Below, one piece after another: positions 1 through 6,824 of a stretch of DNA of 49,915 nt; the stretch's first letter is position 1; each line of letters begins with the position of its first letter. A program made the translations under genes and the position numbers. Location of the stretch: assembly GCF_001292705.1 (NCBI RefSeq), contig NZ_LGAK01000039.1, positions 1 to 49,915 on the forward strand, given 5' to 3'. The stretch is from Marinagarivorans algicola (lineage in GTDB: Bacteria > Pseudomonadota > Gammaproteobacteria > Pseudomonadales > Cellvibrionaceae). The notes beneath the pieces are model-generated. The model was not told where the DNA came from, did not search any database, and worked only from the letters and a program-made list of their open reading frames with translations.

Positions 1-14
1 ATATATTGTAATTT

Positions 15-187
15 TTTACTATTGAGAGATACCGAAATTGGCTGCTAATGAATTATTGATTAGGCCGCTTAAGCCATCGGTAAAGTCTGTCCGGCGCATC
101 GATACTGAAACTGGATGCTTAAACGCCCAAAAAATAACCCATGAGCATCCTGCTGGGTGAAGTTTTTCAGTTTGGCTCAATAGTCAC
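15..187 (-). repeat. Dispersed MITE-like element, copy C (diverged)
   Basis: This stretch is a diverged reverse-complement copy of the elements at 5609-5775 and 18595-18756. It shares the blocks reading ACCGAAATTGG, GGCCGCTTAAGCCATC, AATAACCCAT and TTTTTCAG in the same order. Its ends read TTACTATTGAG (16-26) and CTCAATAGTCAC (176-187). These are the terminal inverted repeats of the family, but with the same C-to-G change made on both arms, so they still pair. No coding potential is seen. The rest of 188-476 shows nothing recognisable. Confidence 0.8.
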
Positions 188-476
188 ATCATTTTTAATT
201 ATGTGAAAGCTTACGTGGTGTGAATATAAATAAAGCGCTCATTCCCCACGATAAATATATACTTTATTTTTGGTATTAACATGCAGCTGCGTTTAGCCCA
301 TAAGTTTATCGTTAAGAGCGTGTGCATGAGTTGAATAGCAGTCATTTTATGGGTTGGTTAATTCGATTTTAGCTCGTTAAGTTGTAATAAAATTATTTTA
401 ATAAAAATTGACCAAGAGTAATGAGTGTATGACGATCATTTCGGTGCTTGCTGCTCAATATTAACCGTTTCGTTAT

Positions 477-1046
477 GTGGCCATCGGCGCTACGGCATGT
501 TTACTACTGGCGTGCGGCGCCGCGAGCAATAGCTCAGCTGCAAACTTCACTATCATCAAGGCTAGCTCAAGTGCTGACTTTAGCTCAGCCACTGATACGA
601 ATGCAATGTCTTCTCGCTCAGCGTCAAGCGCTAGCAACCCCGATAACATGGCTGAGCTCAAAAGTTATAGGGTATTAACGGTGCGTGTTGAGTACGCCGG
701 TGTGCCTTTTCCACAGCAGCTTGAAGCGATGGATGCCGGTGGTACAGTACTTTACTGATAACTCATACAGTCGCGTTCTGACGTTATTGGCGACTTTAGT
801 GAGGGAATTATTTAGATTCTTACGGCGATGATTACGATACTATGGGCGGCGGCTCGAATGGTAGTGCTGCTCTAAATGTTGAATATAAAAGGCGCTTGGG
901 CTGGATTACCGATTCGGCTTTACATGTGGGTAAAAAATATATTGATGAGCTGGATGGGGGTATTTAGTTTAGAAACTTTACCGATGAATGAGGGCGTCTG
1001 GGATCATAACGGTTATGTTGAGGTAAAAATTGAACTTCTCCGATAA
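477..1046 (+). pseudogene. Remnant of a lipoprotein gene
   Basis: A GTG at 477 opens a frame that begins with a short hydrophobic stretch ending in LLLAC, followed by GAASNSS. That is a typical lipobox with a small-residue linker. The frame stops at 756-758. Protein-like sequence then continues in other frames. Frame +2 from about 815 reads D-S-Y-G-D-D-Y-D-T-M-G-G-G-S-N-G and runs to a stop at about 966. The first frame then gives SLETLPMNEGVWDHNGYVEV (966 onward) to a stop at 1044-1046. An in-frame stop at 462 also separates the 477 start from an ATG at 429. At least three lesions make this a decayed secreted lipoprotein gene rather than a short gene. The original function cannot be told. 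Sequencing error is a less likely explanation because there are several lesions. Confidence 0.6.
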
Positions 1047-1231
1047 TAAAATATTGATGTCAGAGTGTTTGTTACGGCGGTATTTATGCCGCGTATAAAA
1101 AGCGAGGGTTGTGTGGCTTGAACAGCGCAGAGGGTGACCGATTGACTTGCCTGAGTAAGATGGCAGTAAACTGACCGGAGCGAAATAAACGCATTTAAAA
1201 GTGCGGGGTTATTGAGCGAGCTCGATAAGAG

Positions 1232-1257
1232 GGGCCACTGTCACAGTGCAATGGCCC
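1232..1257. other. Intergenic hairpin
   Basis: GGGCCA (1232-1237) pairs with TGGCCC (1252-1257), with an inner palindrome CACTGTCACAGTG. It lies just beyond the 3' end of the minus-strand gene at 1293-1499. No clear U-tract follows on either strand, so a terminator role is only possible. Confidence 0.35.
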
Positions 1258-1292
1258 AAAACTAACGAGTAGCGTTTTTTTGCGGATCGGCC

Positions 1293-1499
1293 TTAGGCTT
1301 TAGCGGCAGATGCAGCTGGCGTTGCTGCTTTTAAATTTTTAGGGGCTAAGCTTTCTTGGCCACTGACGCCGGCATTAATGCGCTCGATAGCGCCGCCTGA
1401 TTTTAAAAACTCGGCGGTTTGATCGGCAATGCTTTGTGATGACTCTACGGCGGCAGGTTGCTTCTTTTTACCTGCGGTTGTTCTTGGTTTACTGGCCAT
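1293..1499 (-). CDS. Small basic alanine/lysine-rich protein
   Basis: This is a 68-residue protein. It has a basic N-terminus (SKPRTTAGKKKQ), a central segment with the pattern FLKSGGAIERINAGVSGQ, and an Ala/Pro/Lys-rich tail. The central pattern recalls small gammaproteobacterial proteins of unnamed families, and loosely the C-terminal part of the RNA-polymerase-binding regulator SutA. That likeness is from memory and unproven. The start at 1499 (MASKPR) is preferred over the ATG at 1523 because AAGG lies about 9 bases before it. The gene stands alone and faces away from the lipoprotein remnant. Function unknown. Confidence 0.6.
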   Translation of the reverse strand: MASKPRTTAGKKKQPAAVESSQSIADQTAEFLKSGGAIERINAGVSGQESLAPKNLKAATPAASAAKA

Positions 1500-1647
1500 G
1501 ATAGGTGCCCTTATCGGTTTCATTCGTAGGCATCGCAGCCCTTATTAGCCCTCCACTATACACTATTATTACACCTAGCGTTTTTGGTGGATGATTAATG
1601 GTATTTGACAGTCATTATGCTTCTTACGATTAGGATGAGTATGATAT

Positions 1648-3153
1648 TTATTGTGCCTGATGTTCCTTGGTGGTTGCGTAAGCGTTCAATGCGGTTTCAC
1701 GTGCGGTTTTATGATCGACAATAGGCATTGGATAATTTTTGCCAAGAGTCACATTGGCTGTGTTTAAAATGGGTTCTGGCGCTAGCCAAGGCGTGTGAAT
1801 ATATTTATTAGGCAGCGCTGCGAGCTCCGGAATGTATTGCCGGATATAGTCACCGCCGGCATCAAACTTTTCACTTTGGGTGATGGGGTTAAAAATCCTA
1901 AAGTAGGGCGCGGCATCTGCACCGCAGCCTGCAACCCACTGCCAGCCTGCAGTATTATTGGCTGGGTCGGCATCGAGCAGGGTATCCCAAAACCAGTTGG
2001 CGCCGTGCATCCAGTGAATTTGTAAATGTTTGGTTAAAAACGAAGCGACCACCATCCGTACGCGGTTATGCATCCAGCCGGTTTGCCATAGCTGGCGCAT
2101 ACCGGCATCGACAAGAGGGTAGCCGGTTAAACCTTGCTGCCAGCGTTTAAGATGTTGTTGTGCGGCGGCGGTTTGAGTATTTCGCCAAGGAAAGTGAGCG
2201 AATGCAGGCTTAAAAGGTGCCTGGGTAATATGCGGGTAATGATGTAATAAATAATAGCTAAAGTCTCGCCATACCAGTTGCCGTAAAAATGACTGAGCCT
2301 CACCTTGCGGCCAGGCTTGGCTCACGTACTGCCATAAAAAGCGCGGGCTAATTTCGCCAAAACGCAGATGCGCGGCAAGGCACGATGTACCATCAACACT
2401 GGGTGTATCGCGATCATCGGTGTATTGGTTTAGGGTATTTACGACATGCTGCAAGCGCTGGTGTGCACCTTGTTCGCCAGGGGTCCAGTGCTGGGCAAAA
2501 TCTTTTGCCCAATTAGGGGTTGTGGGCAGCCAGCCGAGGGACTCTAGGGTGCTTTGGGCGCACACGTTGTGGGATTTCCACTGTGCTTTTTTTAGCAGTG
2601 TTTGCGTATCGAGCACCGCTGGCTGCCCCATGACGGCCAAGCACGCGCGGTAATAAGGCGTAAACACTTGAAACGGGTTCCCTTGCTTATTCAAAATGCC
2701 GGCAGGCAAGTTGAGCAGCTGCCCGCCAAATTGTTTGCAAGTAATGCCTTGTTCTTGCGCTTGTATATTCAGTTGCTTTTGCTGCTTTTGCAGCCAAGGC
2801 TCATGGCTATGACTAAAATGAATATACTGGCACTGGTATTTTTGTGCCAGCGCAACAAGGCTTTGTGGTTCACCTTGATGAATCAGTAGTTCACCACCGA
2901 GCTGCCTAATTTGCTGATTGAGCGCGCTCAGGCTGTAATGTAACCACCACAAAGCTGCACCTGTAGCTTGAGCTTCGAGCACAGCCTTTTGGTTGAGAGT
3001 GTGAGCATCGGCCCCTGAGCGCGTTGCTTGGTGTTGCGCATGGGGCGGCGCAAGATAAACCGGTAGTATATCTTCGCCTCTTTCTAGTGCTGCGTGCAAA
3101 GCCGCTTGATCATGCAGGCGTAAATCGTGGGTAAACCAGACAAGTGTAGTCAT
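1648..3153 (-). CDS. phrB: Deoxyribodipyrimidine photolyase
   Basis: Class I CPD photolyase of 501 residues, a normal length. It repairs cyclobutane pyrimidine dimers in DNA using blue light, FADH- and an antenna pigment. The N-terminal 130 residues form the alpha/beta antenna domain (opening TTLVWFTHDLRLHDQAAL). The C-terminal helical FAD domain carries the family signatures GYPLVDAGMRQLWQTGWMHN, RVRMVVASFLTKHL and WFWDTLLDADPANNTAGWQW. Cryptochrome-like relatives exist, but the match to bacterial PhrB is close along the whole length. It is transcribed alone, divergently from the next gene. The pigment (folate or deazaflavin) cannot be told from sequence alone. Confidence 0.95.
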   Translation of the reverse strand: MTTLVWFTHDLRLHDQAALHAALERGEDILPVYLAPPHAQHQATRSGADAHTLNQKAVLEAQATGAALWWLHYSLSALNQQIRQLGGELLIHQGEPQSLVALAQKYQCQYIHFSHSHEPWLQKQQKQLNIQAQEQGITCKQFGGQLLNLPAGILNKQGNPFQVFTPYYRACLAVMGQPAVLDTQTLLKKAQWKSHNVCAQSTLESLGWLPTTPNWAKDFAQHWTPGEQGAHQRLQHVVNTLNQYTDDRDTPSVDGTSCLAAHLRFGEISPRFLWQYVSQAWPQGEAQSFLRQLVWRDFSYYLLHHYPHITQAPFKPAFAHFPWRNTQTAAAQQHLKRWQQGLTGYPLVDAGMRQLWQTGWMHNRVRMVVASFLTKHLQIHWMHGANWFWDTLLDADPANNTAGWQWVAGCGADAAPYFRIFNPITQSEKFDAGGDYIRQYIPELAALPNKYIHTPWLAPEPILNTANVTLGKNYPMPIVDHKTARETALNAYATTKEHQAQ

Positions 3154-3245
3154 GGGTGTTTGTTTCCGAGGAGTAATCCAAGCGGTATATACTTAAACAA
3201 CGGTGAATTGGATGAGTAGCGCAAAAAACGCTAATGGAGGCGAAG

Positions 3246-3794
3246 GTGAAAGGGTTATGGGTTAAGTTAATAATGCTTGGGTGCATTGGCGTAGGAATCA
3301 TTCATTATATGATATACATTAAAACAGGTAGTAGCCCGCTTAAAGGTTTACACATGACGTGGCCGGCGATGCCATGGTTGGCTGATTTTAGCTTTTCAGA
3401 CCTGTCATTACCTGAGATACGCCCTACATTGACCGACCAATTAACCGATGAAGAAGCTCAAGCGGCCAAGGTGTATAAGTGGGTTGATGCGCAAGGTGTG
3501 ATTAATTATACCCAGTACAAGCCCGATGAAATAACAGCAAAAGCGCTGAATATTACCGAGCTAATGGTCGACCCTAATACTAATATTATTCAAGCCGGTA
3601 TTATTCAAGCGGATACTGTTCAAGCCGAGGCGGCCTCATCAGCTGCCAGTAGTCAAGCCATAAAAGCGGCCCCGACCCCAGCGGTGACGTTATTGCCCGA
3701 CCCTCATAATGTTAAAAAACTCATAAATGATGCAAAGGGTGTACAGGCGTTAATGGATGCTCGTGCGGAGCAGTTTAAGCACGTTGAGCAATAG
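3246..3794 (+). CDS. Membrane-anchored DUF4124 protein
   Basis: 182-residue protein with one N-terminal transmembrane segment (about residues 3-24) and then a DUF4124 motif, VYKWVDAQGVINYTQYKPD, near residue 75. DUF4124 is a small domain common at the N-terminus of envelope proteins of gammaproteobacteria; its role is not established. The middle is Ala/Gln-rich with repeats of the form I-I-Q-A-G and V-Q-A-E. The start is placed at GTG 3246 because GGAGG (3236-3240) lies five bases upstream; the ATG at 3234 would have no such site. A second DUF4124 protein is encoded at 22870. Confidence 0.75.
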   Translation: MKGLWVKLIMLGCIGVGIIHYMIYIKTGSSPLKGLHMTWPAMPWLADFSFSDLSLPEIRPTLTDQLTDEEAQAAKVYKWVDAQGVINYTQYKPDEITAKALNITELMVDPNTNIIQAGIIQADTVQAEAASSAASSQAIKAAPTPAVTLLPDPHNVKKLINDAKGVQALMDARAEQFKHVEQ

Positions 3795-3818
3795 CTTTTC
3801 TTGGTGCAGTATTTCTCG

Positions 3819-3854
3819 ATGCCATAGCGCGCGATAGTGATAGCGCTATGGCAT
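3819..3854. terminator. Hairpin between convergent genes
   Basis: ATGCCATAGCGC (3819-3830) and GCGCTATGGCAT (3843-3854) form a perfect 12-bp stem with a 12-base loop. It lies between the DUF4124 gene and the convergent PilZ gene, and the right arm contains the PilZ stop codon. There is no U-tract, so it may act as a transcript-end stabiliser or a factor-assisted terminator for both genes. Confidence 0.55.
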
Positions 3855-4226
3855 GTCTGCTCTTAACACAAGTTCTGACAAGACGCGCTCGGAAGCATGA
3901 GGATCTTCAATGTTTGATTCGATAAGCTTTCTTAGGTGCGTGATAGAGTCCATATCGATACTGGTACAGTGTAGACCGAGCGCACGATGACTGCTGTGTA
4001 CTAGGGCTGCCTGCATCGAAATAGCCAGCTCCGGCGATAAAATGATTTTGACACTGCAAGGCATATCGCTGCGTAAATGATAGTGCTCGGGTGTTTTGGC
4101 GAGTAAACCATTGAGTGAAATATCAATAAGCTCGGTAATAAAGCTTTTATTGCCTTGACTGATAATCGCCTGAGCTTCGAAGGTGACACGGCTGTATTGG
4201 CGGCGCTCTTCTTGTTGCGATGACAT
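3846..4226 (-). CDS. PilZ domain protein (c-di-GMP binding)
   Basis: Protein of 126 residues made almost entirely of one PilZ domain. It shows the N-terminal arginine motif (QEERRQYSRV) and, downstream, the D-I-S-L-N-G-L-L element that matches the (D/N)xSxxG half of the ligand site. PilZ proteins bind cyclic di-GMP and relay it to motility, biofilm or exopolysaccharide systems. The target here is not evident. The start at 4226 (MSSQQ) has AGGAGT six bases upstream and is preferred over 4244. It is read away from the CheX-like gene at 4581. Confidence 0.88.
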   Translation of the reverse strand: MSSQQEERRQYSRVTFEAQAIISQGNKSFITELIDISLNGLLAKTPEHYHLRSDMPCSVKIILSPELAISMQAALVHSSHRALGLHCTSIDMDSITHLRKLIESNIEDPHASERVLSELVLRADMP

Positions 4227-4516
4227 ACTTACTCCTGTTGACAATCAGTCGTTGGATTTTCACTTCAGGGCTATCATTTGTGCCCGAGCCACTACTGATA
4301 TTAGCGGAGGTATTGCTCGCTTGCCGATAAAAGTCTCTGTTTCGGTATGATGTGCATGGCTATATTCTTGTTTGTTGTTGCACCTTCGAGTTAAGGAATA
4401 TTTGGTTATATTTTGATGATTAAAGTTTCGCTCTGAATTGCTTTTGCTACGCTTTAACTGGAATGTTAATGATTGATGCCAATTCCTTTAAAAATAGCGC
4501 TCAAGTTAATCAATAC

Positions 4517-4544
4517 TTTGGTGTTGTTAATTTGGTGTTGTTAA
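4517..4544. repeat. 14-bp tandem duplication upstream of the CheX-like gene
   Basis: TTTGGTGTTGTTAA occurs twice in direct tandem (4517-4530, 4531-4544), 37 bases before the CheX-like start. The rest of the 354-base gap from 4227 holds no gene. Promoters for the two divergent genes must lie here, but none is clear enough to place. Confidence 0.8.
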
Positions 4545-4580
4545 TAGGACGATGCTTGGACGAAACGAGAGAATTAAAAT

Positions 4581-5135
4581 ATGAAAAATACGAATAGCGC
4601 AGTACGTGAGGTTGTGGAGTCATTATTTGAAACCGCCATGATCGATGTCTTCTCGCCGGTTGGCTTGGCGCTTAATGGTGTGATTGATGATGCGTCGTCA
4701 TGCTCTAAGCAAGTCATCGGTGACAGCGTACTGTCGGTGCTTAGTGCATCGGGTAACGGAATACAAATATTATGTTCCATTAATGCTGGTTTTAGTACCT
4801 TAGAGGCTTTATATCCTATGGGTAAAAATCCCAGTAGCGATGAGCTACGAGATTGGTGCGGCGAGTTAAATAACCAGATTGTTGGCGCAGCAAAAAACCA
4901 AATGTTGGCTTACGACTGTAAAGTACTTATGGGCTTACCCACCTTAATTCAAGGGGAGAACCTCGCAAGTGTTAACTCTAGTGATGCTCTAATCAGCAAA
5001 CGAACATTTTTATCAGCCGAAGGAGAAATTATTACCTATTTAAGTACGGTTATCGAGCCTGGATTTACAATTCTTGATACACCGGATGAGTCATTAACAG
5101 GTCTAACTCAAGGTGGCGAATTAGATTTTTTCTAG
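4581..5135 (+). CDS. CheX/CheC-like chemotaxis phosphatase family protein
   Basis: Protein of 184 residues. The segment DWCGELNNQIVGAAKNQM at about 91-108 fits the CheX/CheC active-site helix, with the E-x2-N pattern (here E-L-N-N, about residue 95). It is followed by GLPTLIQG, matching the conserved strand after that helix. Such proteins dephosphorylate CheY-P or related receivers. The N-terminal half (FETAMIDVFSP...) also fits the family fold, and the acidic C-terminal tail is extra. GAGAG lies about 9 bases before the ATG. No che genes are adjacent, so the partner is unknown. Membership is inferred from motifs only. Confidence 0.65.
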   Translation: MKNTNSAVREVVESLFETAMIDVFSPVGLALNGVIDDASSCSKQVIGDSVLSVLSASGNGIQILCSINAGFSTLEALYPMGKNPSSDELRDWCGELNNQIVGAAKNQMLAYDCKVLMGLPTLIQGENLASVNSSDALISKRTFLSAEGEIITYLSTVIEPGFTILDTPDESLTGLTQGGELDFF

Positions 5136-5145
5136 CAGTTTAATG

Positions 5146-5194
5146 ACTAGGATGCTTAAAACTTCGGTTAATTTTTATTTTTAAGCATCCTAGT
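5146..5194. terminator. Long perfect inverted repeat after the CheX-like gene
   Basis: ACTAGGATGCTTAAAA (5146-5161) and its exact complement (5179-5194) form a 16-bp stem with a 17-base loop, ten bases after the CheX-like stop. The stem top is A/T-only. No U-run follows the right arm, so this is a likely transcript-end structure rather than a textbook terminator. Confidence 0.55.
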
Positions 5195-5354
5195 TATTGC
5201 GGCTAAGTCGAAATTTAATCATTGCTACCTAATCTTCATACTAATAAGCGGCATCTGTATACGCCGAGCTAGTAAAAACCACATGAGCGCTACGCAAACC
5301 GCTGCCTATCAACTGAGTTAACCCATAATAAAATTCATAGTAATCCCCTTAAGA

Positions 5355-5382
5355 GCCTCTGTCTTTTAGCAGGGGCTTCTTT
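5355..5382 (+). terminator. Orphan terminator-like hairpin
   Basis: GCCTCTG (5355-5361) pairs with CAGGGGC (5370-5376), with one G-U pair, followed by TTCTTT. The nearest plus-strand gene ended 220 bases earlier at another hairpin. Either it is a second terminator or it ends a small non-coding transcript. No confident promoter was found in 5195-5354. Confidence 0.4.
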
Positions 5383-5608
5383 GTGCTATTGCAAAGAATT
5401 ATCTCATCTATTACTTCATCTTTACCTATGCCCCCTATTTATATTCCGCACCTGCATGGGCGCAAAGGCTGCCTGTGCTCTAGCGCGCGGCGCATTTGCC
5501 CAGTTTATATCTATTTTTTTGATGTTTATGATGAAGTAATTAAATCATTGCCAGCGGCTATAACCTTTACACTAGCGCCATATTCGCTGGGCGCTAGCTT
5601 AAAAGTTT

Positions 5609-5775
5609 GTAACTATTCAGCCAAGCTGAAAAAACTCACCTGATAGGGTACTGATGGGTTATTTTCTGGGCATTTAAGCGCCGGGAGTGCTTATATAGCG
5701 CCCATGGATGGCTTGAGCGGCCCAGACAATGATTCATTAGTGCCCAATTTCGGTACCTCTGATCTGAATAGTTAC
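5609..5775 (+). repeat. Dispersed MITE-like element, copy A
   Basis: A 167-bp non-coding element bounded by GTAACTATTCAG (5609-5620) and CTGAATAGTTAC (5764-5775), a perfect 12-bp terminal inverted repeat. The pairing extends to 15 bp if the TTT/AAA flanks are included (5606-5620, 5764-5778). Inner blocks shared with the other copies include CTGATGGGTTATTT, GGCATTTAAGC, GCTTATATAGCG, GGCTTGAGCGGCCCA and AATGATTCATTAG. It fills much of the 762-base gene-free gap between the CheX-like gene and pirin. An 86-codon open frame at 5383-5643 runs into it and has no support as a gene. Confidence 0.85.
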
Positions 5776-5840
5776 AAAAGTTTAAAGTGCGCAGTATAAA
5801 AACCGTTGGTTGACAGGCATTGAGCTTAAACATATTGAGC

Positions 5841-5882
5841 TTAAAAACAGTCAGTTAAAAACAGTCAGTTAAAAACAGTCAG
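5841..5882. repeat. Three 14-bp tandem repeats before pirin
   Basis: TTAAAAACAGTCAG is repeated three times exactly (5841-5854, 5855-5868, 5869-5882), ending right before the pirin ribosome-binding site. Copy number here could vary by slippage and change the promoter or leader of the gene. Confidence 0.85.
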
Positions 5883-5897
5883 TTAAGGGGGGTGTGT

Positions 5898-6758
5898 GTG
5901 ACTATCCGTAATATTGTAGAAGTGATTCAAGCAAGGCAGGCTTCAGATGGTGATGGCGTTAAGTTACTGAGGGTTTTTGGTGGACGAGGACCTGAGCGTT
6001 TTGATCCGTTTTTAATGCTCGATGAATTTGGCTCTCAAGAGGCCTCTGATTATATCGGTGGGTTTCCCTCTCATCCGCATCGTGGCTTTGAGACTGTTAC
6101 TTATATGCTAGAGGGCAAAATGGAGCATAGAGACCACATGGGGAATGTTGGCTTGCTTGGTGACGGCGATGTGCAGTGGATGAGTGCGGCAGGCGGTATT
6201 ATTCACTCCGAGATGCCAAAGCAAACTCAAGGGCGCATGCGAGGGTTTCAGTTATGGGTAAATTTGCCTGCTAGTCAAAAAATGCGCCCAGCGAGTTATA
6301 GTGATGTAAAAGCGGCAGATATTCCGGAGTATGCACTCGATGGCATCACCATCAAAGCGATCGCTGGCGTCACGACGGTTAATAATTATAAGGTCATTGG
6401 TTATTTTACCGAGGTCGATACTCAACCTATTTATTTAGATGTGCGTTTGGCTGCGGGGCAAACCATGACGCTGCCTGCAAGCGCAGAGCATACAGCGTTG
6501 GTGTATGTCTTTGAAGGCTGCGTCACTATCGGTGAAGGCGATGCCCGTCTTAGCTCTCAGCACCTTGCTAGGCTTGAGGATAGCGGCGACATTGTTATTG
6601 TTAATACAGCGCAAAAAGCAGCGCGTTTATTGGTGCTGGTGGCCAAGCCACTGCATGAGCCCATTGTGCAGTACGGCCCGTTTGTCATGAATACCCAGGC
6701 GCAAATAGAGCAGGCTTTAGCCGATTACCGCAGTGGTACTTTAGGGGTGGCTCGCTGA
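5898..6758 (+). CDS. Pirin family protein
   Basis: Protein of 286 residues with the two-cupin pirin layout. The N-terminal cupin holds the metal-binding histidines in FPSHPHRGFETVTYMLEG and the following H-R-D-H, then GDVQWMSAAGGIIHSE. The C-terminal cupin begins near residue 180. Some bacterial pirins act as quercetin 2,3-dioxygenases, others bind metabolic enzymes; the substrate cannot be told here. GTG 5898 is preferred over GTG 5892 because the purine run AAGGGGGG ends five bases before it. Three tandem repeats sit immediately upstream. It converges on pgi across a shared terminator. Confidence 0.9.
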   Translation: MTIRNIVEVIQARQASDGDGVKLLRVFGGRGPERFDPFLMLDEFGSQEASDYIGGFPSHPHRGFETVTYMLEGKMEHRDHMGNVGLLGDGDVQWMSAAGGIIHSEMPKQTQGRMRGFQLWVNLPASQKMRPASYSDVKAADIPEYALDGITIKAIAGVTTVNNYKVIGYFTEVDTQPIYLDVRLAAGQTMTLPASAEHTALVYVFEGCVTIGEGDARLSSQHLARLEDSGDIVIVNTAQKAARLLVLVAKPLHEPIVQYGPFVMNTQAQIEQALADYRSGTLGVAR

Positions 6759-6776
6759 GCACTTAATGGGGCGCAT

Positions 6777-6806
6777 AAAAAAGGGAAGGCTAAGCCTTCC
6801 TTTTTT
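6777..6806. terminator. Bidirectional rho-independent terminator
   Basis: GGAAGGC (6784-6790) pairs with GCCTTCC (6794-6800), flanked by A-run and T-run on the two sides. It works in both directions, serving pirin on the plus strand and pgi on the minus strand. Confidence 0.9.
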
Positions 6807-6824
6807 GTATCGCGTTACTGACTT

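Noticed and set aside
5383-5643. Open frame of 86 codons between the CheX-like gene and pirin.
   Set aside because: No ribosome-binding site, odd composition, and its end runs into element copy A.
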